This document shows, one piece after another, positions 35,901 through 45,806 of a DNA stretch of 64,000 nucleotides. The notes below the pieces were generated by a model. It was not told the DNA's origin and did not search any database. It saw only the letters and a list, made by a program, of their open reading frames with translations. Positions within the stretch are counted from its first letter, which is position 1. Every line of letters begins with the position of its first letter. The position numbers and the translations under genes are program-made. Source of the stretch: Triatoma infestans (Eukaryota > Arthropoda > Insecta > Hemiptera > Reduviidae); the NCBI GenBank assembly GCA_011037195.1, contig JAAEAF010014556.1, positions 56,832 through 120,831 on the forward strand, given 5' to 3'.

Positions 35901-36264
35901 GTGAGTGATCCCAATGGCCCATGTTCACTGCAACACCGAAACCCAAATGGATCTTTTGTGTGAATCGACCATTTTCGAGGCATTTCACTCATGCCAGACT
36001 CTCTCAAAAATCAGAAGATATGGAACGGTTTCTCTTGTACAGACAAGCAAAACCTGACTGGGCTATTGGCCAGGCCCAGGAGGCCCGTGTGCTTTTTGAG
36101 CCTACAGTGTCCAATCAACAGACCTACTATACAGCCTTGTAAGCAGGTCAGCCGTAAGCTTCTGCGACGGTCCTCTAATGAACTTTTTCACTTGCCTTTA
36201 GCCAGTGATATTTCTCCATCAATCCTCTGATTTACTGCGCATCAGGGCGTAAACATTGATTTGT

Positions 36265-36770
36265 CACTATTGTGGGTTCCGAACCAGGTGTAGTAAAATA
36301 ATGTTAAATCACTGGGGAAATCCATATATGTTTGATGGATAAAGGGGCATTCTGGGATAGTAGATAACGAGAGAGTAGACCTGCTGGCCAACGAGGCCGC
36401 TGTCACAGTAAAAATTCCATTTAAACATTTCACTCCAACTATTAGATCTTCCATAACTGAGAGATGGCAAAAACAGTTTACTAGTTATAAAGAAAAAGAT
36501 GGATTCTATAAACTTTTATTCTCCAAGTTAAAGAGACGCCCGTGGTTTGCTAAATTTTCAGCCAGTAAATCAATGATAACCAGCATGTGCAGAATATGAA
36601 GCAATCATGTTATATGTAGAGCTTACTTAAATAAGATAAAAATACGTAGTTAACTCTCCGCTATGTTCTAGATGTGGGATTTCTAGATTGGGGGATCTAG
36701 AACACGCAGTGATGATATGCCTGCGCTAAGAAACTACTAGAGACAATCTCTTTAATATAATAACGAAACA
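36265..36770 (+). pseudogene. LINE ORF2 remnant: end of RNase H plus CCHC tail
   Basis: Plus-strand pieces read WIKGHSGIVDNERVDLLANE, the conserved end of a LINE RNase H domain, then IPFKHFTP and TSYKEKDGFYKLLF. After one stop comes the metal-binding tail C-x2-C (codons at 36665 and 36674) followed by GDLEHAVMIC. Spacing and order match the C terminus of LINE ORF2 proteins with RNase H. Several stops interrupt it and the 5' part is absent. The minus-strand frame at 36242-36454 is a shadow. Confidence 0.7.
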
Positions 36771-36944
36771 TGTCCCTTCATTACAACAAAATTATCTCAA
36801 GCAATAACACATATGTATTGGAAGCAATAGTTACTTTTTACATGAAATATATAAAGAATTTTACATAAAAAAAAATACCTACTTCTCGTGAAACTTTCTT
36901 AATAATGTAAATGGCTAAATAGTGTGTAAACTAAGGCGATTAAA

Positions 36945-37216
36945 AAAAAAACAAAAAAAAAACAGGTGTATTTGAACCTCTTTGGACAGTTCGTCCGCTT
37001 TCTCATTGCTCTCCATATTCTGCATACCTTAGCACCCAGATAAGTGAACTTCTTAGATTTTCCCACCTTGGTGAATACCATTCCACACCAGCTTAGAATT
37101 AATCTGATAGGCATCGACGCGTTTAATTGCAGCCTAATTATCGTTACAGAGTATGTAACCTCATTAACACAGCATATTATAGCCACAACTTCCGCTTGAG
37201 AGAATATGACCAGCAT
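36945..37216 (-). pseudogene. LINE RNase H fragment
   Basis: On the minus strand the frame begins FSQAEVVAIICCVNE, the segment around the catalytic Glu of LINE RNase H (typically FQAEVxAI). It continues with LNASMPIRLIS and, after a frameshift, WVLRYAEYGEQESG, a decayed form of the WVPGHxGIxGNExAD motif. It is on the opposite strand to its LINE neighbours, so it is a separate insertion. Stops and frameshifts make it non-functional. Confidence 0.55.
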
Positions 37217-37234
37217 AACCCAGAAATATAATGA

Positions 37235-37445
37235 AAATACTAATAACTGAATAGATTTTTCAGTTTTTGCTTTATCGAAAATGGCTCCATCGATTTTCTT
37301 GAAAAACTTTGTAAGCGCATTATCACTTTTATTTTAAACATTTTTCTGGTAAAATACTTTCTAGAGGGATTCTGGGAAACTTTCCCCTAGAGTGCTATTT
37401 CAAAATATATCGTCAGAATTATAAAAATTATTTTAGCATAATCAG
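37235..37445 (-). mobile_element. Family T internal fragment
   Basis: Contains atggctccatcgattttctt, cttttattttaaacattttt and tagagtgctatttcaaaa, the internal unit of family T in reverse. Both ends are missing. Confidence 0.5.
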
Positions 37446-37472
37446 CAGAGCATTTTAAGGAAAGTCTTTAAG

Positions 37473-37662
37473 GAAAAGTTTCGAGAAGAATATGGTGAGA
37501 GGGAATTTCACATCCGTGTATTATGGTTTGGCTCTCGCGGTACTATACCCGAGCTGACTGGCAGATTTTTTGACGAGGTTGGAGTAGACCGAAATCACTT
37601 GACAGAATCAATTATTTCTGATTCTCTAGGAATTTTAAACTTTCATTTATATGAACGATAAA
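37473..37662 (+). pseudogene. C-terminal fragment of a LINE-type protein
   Basis: An open frame of 62 codons without ATG ends at a stop at 37660-37662. It contains EYGEREFHIRVLWFGSRGTI and later SLGILNFHLY. As I recall it, a FGSRGTI motif followed by an ILxxHLY end occurs at the C terminus of some invertebrate non-LTR retrotransposon polyproteins. The unbroken frame suggests a recent truncation, but nothing upstream continues it; family T sequence lies directly before. The family name is inference. Confidence 0.5.
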
Positions 37663-37664
37663 TC

Positions 37665-39330
37665 AATTTAGGTTTGAATTATTTCAACTATTGTATGCAG
37701 AATGACGATACTAGCTAGTGTTTGATAAATCTTTTATATTTATTTATTTATTTATTAAGCTTTAACGTATTACAAAAATACAATAAGCACGTCAACAAAT
37801 TCAAGCTGTGATGTACAAAGAAACTGAGTTTACTTTAAATAAAATTTGCTCTTTATAATTAATGTAACTTACATATAACCAGGGATACTTAGTCTATACA
37901 AAATTCTGCAACCTTCCACTTGTATTCTAAATATTCAGTAACACTGTAGAAAGTTTTCTCTATCAGAAATCTTCTTACTACTTTTCTAAACTGTTTTTCT
38001 TCAATTTCTTGAATTTCATGCGGCAAGTTATTATATATTTTCCGAGACATTATAGTTGGAGACAAATATTTGTATTATATTTTTATCTTATTGTATTTAC
38101 TGTTATTTGTGTTCTCTCAATTATAATGTTTTCCTTTTTTATTGTATTTTTAATAAATTTAAATTTGATTTATATATTTAAACGATATCTTTCTTCTGAT
38201 TGATAAGAATGCTGTGTAAGTAGCAACGCAATGTAGTTGTAGTTCTTTTGTTCTGAAGTGTTTTCCTTCCTTCCTTTGGTTATGAAGACCACAAATTATT
38301 TCTGAAACCGAAATATTTTTATGTAATATAAAAACTTTTCTTTTATAAAAGCAAGGTCATAAAATTTTGTAATCACTTTGTAATATCAGTTACATGATAA
38401 AAATGCTCACGTTATTTCATGAAAATTTGTGCTGAAAATCTTTCGTTAAAGAAATGTCGTTAATAAAAAAAGAACTGTTTAATCCCTCCAAATAGTAAAT
38501 AGGAAATGTTTTTCACGGTCATCTGCACTTTGTATTTGATCAATAATGCAGTAGTATTATTGACATAAAAATACGTATTAATTGATGGTTAAATTTCTCA
38601 TGTTTTTTATTCACCAAAAAAAAAAACTTTAATGAGTATTTCAAATTTGGGTTTATCTAGATAAAACTTGAGAGAGATTCACAGTGAGAAAGATTATTTT
38701 AAAATTAGATTGCACTAAATACTTAAAACTTATTTTTAAATGTTTTAGTAACTTAAATAACGATTTGAGAAGTTAACAGAGGAAAAAAGTGAAATATTTG
38801 GAAGCTTAGCAAGTTCAAAAATTATGCATGATTTGTTTTGGTGATCAGTTGCCATGGGAAAGGTTGTGTGAGCACGCTACGCCTGTCTTAATAGGGAAAT
38901 AAACAAGCGTAATTCTGGGTTGTTTATACCTAAAATAAAGTATTCTAAAAAAAAGAAGAGAATATATATATATATACTGACTTAATTTATGTTTACTTAA
39001 TTATATGGATTTTTTTTTTTAATTACTTCCTGCTAAGATAAAAAAAAATACTACGCTATTCTTTATTTAAAAAAATACGATGCTGATTCAATATATCTTA
39101 TACTGAATTAATTTAAATTAAGTACAATGATGGCAATGCTTAGGGTATAATTTATTGACACCAAAGCACGCACTGTTCCTAGTTCTGCCATATATAGAGT
39201 TACAATTAAAAAAATTATAAAACTGGATATAAAACTCACCAATTTGAAATGAAACAAATCTTTTATTCTGGAATGAAACATCCTCATGAGCAATTAAAAA
39301 ATATAAAATAGTCTCTTTGGCCAATGATCG
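37665..39330. other. Stretch without recognisable gene
   Basis: AT-rich, with TTTA repeats near 37737-37760 and a short TA run near 38963. No coding or RNA signal is supported. Confidence 0.45.
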
Positions 39331-39379
39331 GTCGAATTACGTATTATTTCCGGTGGAAAAAATGCGAGCTGCCCGAATT

Positions 39380-39461
39380 GAAAACTCTTTTAGGCTGTCC
39401 AGACTGGATTGTCATTCTGGGAAGCCATTCTCTCACGATGTGTGTGGGTTTAAAAATTATA
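39380..39461 (+). pseudogene. LINE RNase H, 5' piece (continues at 41309)
   Basis: The frame reading SHDVCGFKNY immediately before the mariner-type element continues as SAGVICTTPEYS after it, if one copy of the TA target is removed. This resembles the TDGSK-x-GAGV start of a LINE RNase H domain, with the catalytic Asp region decayed. The piece is short and its upstream limit is uncertain. Confidence 0.5.
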
Positions 39462-40127
39462 CAGGGTGTAACAGCAACCTCTGGCAATACTTCGGCATAT
39501 GGTTTTTCACTTTATTTGTATTAAAAAATTTCTAATAAACCATGGTCCGATTCGTTCGCCTTCAAAAGTTATTCTTCATTTTGGAAAATTTGCAATTTTC
39601 CTTCTTTTTCTCATAAAATTAATTATATCTCAAAAAGATTTTAACATAAAATCATATTCAATTACATCTTTTGAAAGGGCATTAAATTTCCTATAAGAAA
39701 CAGAAGTTTTATTTTAATTGAATTAATTATAAGGTTTTTCAGAGACATTAAACTCAACTCTACAGCGCTTCGACTGTTAAAAACCACTTTTCAATAGTAT
39801 TTTCTTATAAATTTCTTTAAGGCTAGCGTACGGTCCGGTTACAGAAAAAATATCTACATTTCACCAGCTTTCCAACGATAATAATATCGTGGGGTTTCTT
39901 TATTGTTTTCTTAAAGAAAATGCGAAATAAATGTAAAAAAACACAAAATGAAAATTGAGAGCTGTTACAAAAATATCACAAGATTAATTCATAATCCTGT
40001 AATGAACTTTGGAATTGTTATCTCACGATAGAAATTCGTCCAATTCTAATAAACAGAAACATTTAGTCGTGATTTAGCTGGTCATACATTCAAAATGCCG
40101 GAGTTCTTTGTCATAGAATAGCGAGAT

Positions 40128-40232
40128 ATGGTTTTTATTTGTGGGTTTTGTAACGGCAGCGCGGAAGCTGCAGCTGAGTATGCTAGCCGTTGGCCTAACA
40201 GGAAACCATATAAGCAGCGTATTAAAGACTAG
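40128..40232 (+). pseudogene. Transposase N-terminal piece
   Basis: Starts at ATG 40128 and stops at TAG 40230. The peptide begins MVFICGFCNGSAEAA and contains EYASRWPNRKPYKQRI. It resembles the conserved N terminus of long-TIR mariner-type transposases widespread in insects and other arthropods, where a YGFCxGNxxEAxxEYRRRFPNRR-like segment precedes the DNA-binding domain. The frame is cut short, and the continuation (around RFCENKLPRK) follows in another frame. It cannot give a functional protein. Confidence 0.65.
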
Positions 40233-40672
40233 GGGAAACCGGTTCTGTGAGAATAAACTACCGAGGAAACTGATCGTTCTGACGACGTTCTGGTTGCACG
40301 GGGATTCTCGTCACTCCAATAGTGCATGTTGCGGGTGTTTAAAGAACCATTTCGAGTAAACGTCGCCTCATCGGTCCACAAAATGTTTTGGGGGAAACGA
40401 CGATTCTGGGCTGTTTGTTGTAGCAGCCAAATACAGAATTGAGTACGACAGGCGTAATCACGTTCTAGCAAATACTGTACTTGCTGCACGTGATACAGAT
40501 ATCTACCATCCCGTCGAAGATACCTGTGCACCGTCTGATGTGACAAACCTAGCGACAATGGCACTCTGCGTGTGCTAAGGCTAGAATCGTCATCAAACAC
40601 ATTCAAGATGCGTTGACATGAATTTTCGTAAGAACGATCAAGTTTCCTCGGTAGTTTATTCTCACAGAACCG
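40229..40672 (-). pseudogene. Transposase middle part (HTH and first catalytic Asp)
   Basis: The minus-strand frame is open from about 40672, with the first ATG at 40606. It begins RFCENKLPRKLDRSYENS. A helix-turn-helix region follows (STRRVPLSLGLSHQTVHRYL), then LLERDYACRTQFCIWLLQQ and the first catalytic box LWTDEATFTRNGSLNTRN with WSDENP. This order is typical of mariner-type transposases of the long-TIR arthropod group. After about residue 105 of the ATG-started frame the sequence is simply the reverse strand of the left arm, so the second and third catalytic acidic residues are absent. Non-functional. Confidence 0.8.
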
Positions 40673-41308
40673 GCATTTTGAATGAATGACCAGCTAAATC
40701 ACGACTAAATGTTTCAGTTTATTAGAATTAGACGAATTTCTATCGTGAGATAACAATTCCAAAGTTCATTACAGGATTATTAATTAATCTTGTGATATTT
40801 TTGTAACAGCTCTCAATTTTCATTTTGTGTTTTTTTTACATTTATTTCGCATTTTCTTTAAGAAAACAAGAAAGAAACCCCACGATATTATTATCGTTGG
40901 AAAGCTGGTGAAATGTAGATATTTTTTCTGTAACCGGACCGTACGCTAGCCTTAAAGAAATTTATAAGAAAATACTATTGAAAAGTGGTTTTTAACAGTC
41001 GAAGCGCTGTAGAGTTAAGTTTAAAGTCTCTGAAAAACCTTATAATTAATTCAATTAAAATAAAACTTCTGTTTCTTATAGGAAATTTAATGCTCTTTCC
41101 AAAGATGTAATTGAATATGATTCATGTAAAAAACTTTTTGAGATATAATCAATTTTATGAGAAAAAAAGGAAAATTGAAAATTTTCCAAAATGAATAATA
41201 AATTTTGAAGGCGAACGAATCGGACCATGGTTTATTAGAATTTTTTTGTTCCAAATAAAGTGACAAACCATATCCCGAAGTATTGCCAGAGGTTGCTGTT
41301 ACACCCTG

Positions 41309-42425
41309 TATAGTGCGGGGGTAATCTGCACAACTCCAGAGTATTCGGACTTAACCTTCTTGGGTGGAGCTCACCTTCCCAAATGCTGAATCTTGCTGTA
41401 ACACCCAACGAGTATTTTTTTGTTTGTTTTTAACTTAAGGCCCGTCACATCTATGGTCATTGGCGCCCGGAGCTTTCTCACTGTACTGCCGGCTTCCTAG
41501 TGAGCTGTAGAGGCTCCTAGGAAGAGAAAATCTAAGGGCAGCCATAGCTGGACTCGAAACCAAGACCTCCGCGTAGGAGTCCAGTGCGCTAACCACTTAA
41601 CTATCCCCTTCCCTAACGAGTATTTAAAAAAGACTTTGATTTAGAAGATTTACAACGACTACGAAAATACCCTTTTGTTCTCTTGGTGAGTGGGCTAACG
41701 TTTTCCAGGCTGAGGTTTATGCAATTCTTTGCTGTATTTTGGATGAGAGGGGCGTAACACTAATTTAAAAGGTGTTTGTATCTGCTCGGACAGCCAGGCT
41801 GCGTTGAAGGCGCTTAATTCATGTGTCTTCACTTCCAGATTGGTGTTGGAATGTTCTAAAAGACTGGAAGATCTTTCTTCACTGACGGATGTGCTTTGGT
41901 CTGGGTTCCAGGTCATATGGGAATTTTTGGGAATGAAGAGTGGATAGGTTTGCCAAATTAGGGCCCCTCTCCCTTTCATTGGTCCAGAGCTGCTGTTGGT
42001 GTGTCTTCTGGCACATGTTTATCAGGCTTTCAGACGTGGATGACCCCACAGCATCATCCTTATGGATGAGTGCAGTGGGTTGTCGGCAGTCTACAATGCT
42101 CATTTGGGGTCCGGACGGACTTTGAGTAGCGGGGGGTTTCACGGACCTCCCTCAGGCATATGGTTGGATTCCTCACTGGGCATTGTGGTTTAAGGAGACA
42201 TCTCTTATAATGGGACTCGTGCCTGACCCCTTTTGTAGAGTTGGTGAGACTGAGGAGGAAACACCCATGCATCTGATAACGAATTGTTTGGGTTGTGAGG
42301 AGATTAGGTTTAGGACCTTCGGCCGGAATAGGATATCGGTAGAGGATCTTAAGCTGTGTCCTTTTAAGGTTTTGGTCCGATTTGTTCGGTCTGTGGTGAA
42401 AAACTTAGATGGTTAAAACCTGGGC
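41309..42425 (+). pseudogene. LINE ORF2 remnant: RNase H and C-terminal tail
   Basis: Continues the piece at 39380-39461 and is itself interrupted by the SINE at 41418-41614. The frames read SAGVICTTPEYSDLTF, then VFQAEVYAILCC, then ICSDSQAALKALNSCV (RNase H active-site segments with Glu and Asp retained), then after a frameshift VWVPGHMGIFGNEE. Next come a GCRQST piece, LTGHCGLRRH and MGLVPDPFCRVGETEEETPM followed by HLITNC. This is RNase H followed by the decayed C-terminal Cys/His tail of a LINE ORF2. Multiple stops and frameshifts. The minus-strand frames at 41695-42272 are shadows. Confidence 0.75.
41418..41614 (-). mobile_element. tRNA-derived SINE with perfect 11-bp target duplication
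   Basis: The minus-strand SINE has its head at 41614 (reverse of ccccttccct), a B box reading gactcgaaacc in reverse at about 41551-41561, and the body agaggctcctaggaagagaa. AACGAGTATTT flanks both ends (41407-41417 and 41615-41625). Part of the body is deleted relative to the copy at 27323. It sits inside the decayed LINE. Confidence 0.92.
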
Positions 42426-42539
42426 CTGGATTTTCGTTCTAGTCCCATTGGTTGTTATTCTTTAGGGGTAGCTATATGGGCCCTGGGAGGCTTTGGATAG
42501 CGTAGGGTTTGCCCTCCCCTTGTGTGAATAATGAACAAT

Positions 42540-43185
42540 AATACCCTTTTGTTAATGTTAAGCGCAAGTTTTCACAGATTTTTTCACAAAAATGAAGTTC
42601 CATTGTCCCCTGATAGCTCAGTCCTAACCAAACCATAGAGGAACTCAGATAATGCCATCTTTGAACACTACTATTCAGTTCCTGTTCTTCCCTAGAAGTG
42701 GATGCGCGTATCATTTTGGCAGTAAAAGGTTACCTCTAAGCTGAAAATATTTTTATCAATAAACACAATTTGTCAGTGAAGATTGCATGCGAAACGCTGG
42801 AACTGAACTTTAGATCTGTCCTTTCTAATTTGCTTTAGAGTAGGTGGAAGTGTCTGAGCTGGGATTCTCCAATAAGCACCCATTTTGAAGTTACTTTTAT
42901 TCAATCTCAGTATAGATTATTTTGTGATGCCCATCCCTTAGAAGGCATGATTTTTTGTCGTCTTCTAAGAGGTTTCTTCTTATCCGGGCTGCCACAGGTT
43001 TAATCGCGTTTTCTAAACGAACTGTAAGTGGATGCTCGAAAAAGAGGGTGTCATTGTATCTGTCACTGATAAGATAAACAACACACGGTTAATTCCCCGT
43101 AGTGGATGAAGTATTTCAATAATCTGAGATGCTGAGTTGCTCCACCTTTTGAAGAGCTATCACAGCAATGCTATCTTCTTTTATC
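42540..43185 (-). pseudogene. Mariner/Tc1-type transposase remnant
   Basis: On the minus strand the reading begins EDSIAVIALQKVEQ (DNA-binding domain). After stops and frameshifts it continues with SDRYNDTLFFEHPLTVRLEN, then RIRRNLLEDDKKSC, then IFTDKLCLL (around the first catalytic Asp) and SMVWLGLSYQGTMELHFCEK. The order matches an animal mariner-type transposase from its first helix-turn-helix to about 60 residues past the first Asp. The C-terminal part with the remaining acidic residues is absent, and no inverted repeats are identified. It is a different lineage from the element at 39462. Confidence 0.7.
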
Positions 43186-43189
43186 ACCC

Positions 43190-44860
43190 CAATGTTAACG
43201 AAATGAGTGAAGATCATGTATGTAGATAATATAACCATTGTAAAACCTTGATTGAACTTCTGCATTTATGATAGATCTAAGGTAGTTTGTTTTGATAATT
43301 TGCATAGGGTCTCTAGCTTTTTTTTTTTTAACTTTTTTCATTACTTTTAATTTGATTGACATTTTTCCAAAATATGTGCTAAGGGATTCCGATTGGGCGC
43401 CTGGGTCCAACTCTGAATATTGGAAAATATTCCACATATCAACTGAAGTTAATCAACATTTACACATATGGTTTTTAGTTTCATGTGTTTAGGTAAAGAC
43501 GTAAGTTCGACGTAAGGTTTATTATAATTTACCAATGACCATGATAGTGCAAGGCATTTAGGTTCCCCCTAAATCTATCAATTATAATAAAAATATTTAA
43601 CGAATAGACTTTAGCCCTTTAGCAGTGTTTGTTAGTCGAATATTCTGGCTTCCGACATAAATCTTGGCTGCTAGGTCCCTGCCGTCATAAAGTCATTAAT
43701 AACCCATAAGTGGAAATTTACGTAATTTTTGTCAGTTTCTCCAGACTCTTGCTATAGTTGGAGCCCGATAAAATAGTTAATCAATTTTCCAAAACTTTTC
43801 TTGTACGATTTTGTTTGTATTATGGTATGTAATGTTCAGATATTTTAACACTTACATTTGAAAAATTTCTTGAGAAAATTAATTTTGGACAAGTTCTGTG
43901 AACTGTATATGAAACGTCCATAAAAGTACCATTTTAAAAGTTTGGTTGTTTGATTATATCTAATAAAAACAAAATATGTTTTCATAGAAATTCCTTGTCT
44001 GAAAAAAAATGTTCAGTTGAAAGTTGAGAAATGCAATGTTAGAAATCATGAGATGTTTCAAATCCATGTTTTTTCTAATATTATTGAGTTTATTTTGTTC
44101 ATTTTATTTTAATAATATATTTAATCATTAAAGATAGAAATTTATCATTTTTGTATTTTTCTTATGAACTGTTGATGGGAGATTTGTAGACATTGAAAAA
44201 TGAATGTTACATGGATGTGTTGATGTCGCCTTCTTCTCTCTATGAAGAGAAGTATATGGATGATGTAGCCAAGGATCGATAGAGTTCCTATTTTCTGATG
44301 TATGTATTATCTGGAATAAATGTATATATATATATATATAAAATAACAAATGTGGCCTAAAATATGTAATACATATAACTTAGTTATATATTTAATTCAT
44401 ATCTATCACATAATTATGTGTCCTGATTTTATACAATATGAACTATATAATGATAAAGTTTGTATATATTGTAAATAAAACATGAGTTCTGTTTTCTGTT
44501 TAATCATTAGTCTCATTTGGGGCTAATATACAATAATACTGGTGATGACTTATGACATTGGTTAGTGACAAATAATAGGAGCAGGTTTTGATAGGAAATG
44601 TCTCTACAAAAAAAGAAGATAAAACTTCAACAAATGCTCTGGAACAATCTTTAATAATAATCGCTTGGTGGCTATCACTACCAAAATGCTACTATTAAAA
44701 TTTACATAAATAATGGTAATAAAATGTAGATAATTATTGTGGTAGGCTGATTGTAATAAGTTCAATAATTGTAGTAAGTTAGATTTTGTAATGAAGAGTT
44801 TACTAAGCTCCGAAACGAGTTGACTGGCAGTGTTGAAATGAAATTACAGACACTTTTAGC
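43190..44860. other. Stretch without recognisable gene
   Basis: AT-rich. A (TA)n run lies at 44323-44340. A weak family T-like piece may lie at 43780-43940. Bases 44788-44815 hold a weak GAG/CTC hairpin followed by CGAAAC, similar in layout to the hammerhead-like motifs but not convincing. Confidence 0.4.
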
Positions 44861-44861
44861 G

Positions 44862-44874
44862 GTAAAGACAGACA
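44862..44874. repeat. Target-site duplication, left copy
   Basis: GTAAAGACAGACA, identical to 45212-45224. It belongs to the terminal inverted repeat of the host Harbinger-type element. Confidence 0.75.
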
Positions 44875-45211
44875 TGTTGTTGTGAGGGATTGGAAGAAGG
44901 CGGAACTATTCCCGAAGGCAAACCAACCAACTTCCTCCCACAGAACAGATACACTGGGACTCTACTATCATCATCGCAAAACCTCGACCACCACGAAACC
45001 TTTCCTCAACTCGTGAGCGCGGAGACAGAACTCCGCCGGGCTGGCTCACGATCCCATGGTACCATTTTGTAGAGGGAACAAGTCCCCTACTTGAAGGCCT
45101 AGAATGGTCACTGGCCCGGCCAAAGACAAGCCTACGGATTTACCACAACCTCCTGACTCCAGCTTGGGCTTACCATGTCATTCTAGTTGCAGTGGGAATT
45201 CCGTGCCCATA
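44875..45211. mobile_element. GC-rich retroposed unit, copy 2 (unknown family)
   Basis: This 337-bp block matches 1162-1471 from end to end: start TG then ttgtgagggattgg; aactattcccgaaggcaaac; acgaaacctttcctcaactc; ccatggtaccattttgtaga; and end ttccgtgccca. It is flanked by the 13-bp direct repeat GTAAAGACAGACA (44862-44874, 45212-45224), a different target from copy 1. This copy has an extra stretch of about 20 bp around cggccaaagacaag. There is no A tail and no terminal inverted repeat. Coding is not supported because the frames disagree between the copies. Two insertions into unrelated sites with 13-14 bp duplications establish it as a mobile unit. Confidence 0.75.
45011..45051. other. Stem-loop inside GC-rich unit, copy 2
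   Basis: The outer stem is TCGTGAGC (45011-45018) with GCTCACGA (45044-45051). The inner stem is CGGAG (45020-45024) with CTCCG (45031-45035). Compared with copy 1, the seventh outer pair is G-C instead of A-T and the stem gains an eighth pair. The bases between the 3' arms (ccgggctg) are conserved. Confidence 0.55.
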
Positions 45212-45224
45212 GTAAAGACAGACA
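45212..45224. repeat. Target-site duplication, right copy
   Basis: Identical to 44862-44874 and continuous with the rest of the Harbinger-type inverted repeat (cagctgttt). Confidence 0.75.
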
Positions 45225-45446
45225 CAGCTGTTTAAACCGAAACTTTTAATGAGTCGGGGCCCGAGTCGATATGTCTCGACATAACGGTGCCGAGCGTTTC
45301 GTTTCGTGCGCCGGTTTTAAAACAGCGTCGATAGGTGGTTGATGTGAGGAATCGAGTAGGTATAACTTACCTAAAGCGTAGGGCGTTCAAATTTGTTCAG
45401 ATAACTTTGTTCAGAACGGGCGTTTATTGACTCGATTTGTTTAGAA

Positions 45447-45535
45447 ATGGCTGGAGAATAATTTGATGCAGAAAAGCTAATAAACGAAGTAGAAAATCGA
45501 CCGGCACTTTGGGATGACACATTTTTGATAAAATA
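45447..45535 (+). pseudogene. MADF-domain N-terminal fragment
   Basis: From ATG 45447 the frame reads MAGE, an in-frame stop, then FDAEKLINEVENRPALWDD. The pattern of an acidic residue, a hydrophobic helix and RPxLWD is the start of a MADF (Myb/SANT-like) DNA-binding domain, the usual accessory protein of PIF/Harbinger elements. A stop follows after DTFLIK. Only the first helix remains. Confidence 0.6.
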
Positions 45536-45560
45536 AAGAATACTTATCTCATTTATTGGT

Positions 45561-45806
45561 TTACCAGATAGTTATTACCAATTTTTCCTCTGGTGTTATT
45601 AATTTTCTCATAGTATATCCTTCTTTGCTAGCTTTTCTTTTCTTGACAAATTGTGAGTTATTCATCAAAAGTACTTCCGGACGTCCTAGTGAAATTGAAA
45701 CATTTTTCGTCGTCTCTTTGTACTTCAGCAAACAACGTATGACAATGTCCTTTTTTGTCCCTTTCCTAAATAACTGGAAGTATCCACATTCTCCGCTTGA
45801 TTTCAT
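45561..45806 (-). pseudogene. Harbinger-type transposase N-terminal fragment
   Basis: A minus-strand frame of 81 codons whose C-terminal part reads MRKLITPEEKLVITIW. This is like the conserved ITPEEKL-type segment that precedes the catalytic domain in PIF/Harbinger transposases. The frame then stops, and the DDE triad that should follow is not in the element. Its position inside Harbinger-like ends and opposite to a MADF piece supports the call. Residues 1-60 are less diagnostic. Confidence 0.55.

Larger units (their letters stand above)
39462..41308. mobile_element. Mariner-type element with very long inverted repeats, rearranged head to head
   Basis: The termini are CAGGGTGTAACAGCAACC (39462) and its reverse complement ending at 41308, flanked by TA on both sides (39460-39461, 41309-41310). 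The inverted arms extend over roughly 620 bp (about 39462-40085 and 40690-41308) with few mismatches. A second pair of inverted segments (about 40236-40290 and 40621-40675) lies inside. Transposase pieces lie on opposite strands: the N-terminal part on plus (40128-40232) and the helix-turn-helix and first catalytic region on minus (40229-40672). The rest of the DDE domain is absent. The structure is best explained as two defective copies joined head to head. It interrupts a LINE RNase H region. Confidence 0.85.

Noticed and set aside
41695..42272. Overlapping minus-strand frames
   Set aside because: Shadows of the plus-strand RNase H and C-terminal region.
43292..43492. Plus-strand hydrophobic small frame
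   Set aside because: Phe-rich run derives from poly-T DNA; no start context or homology.
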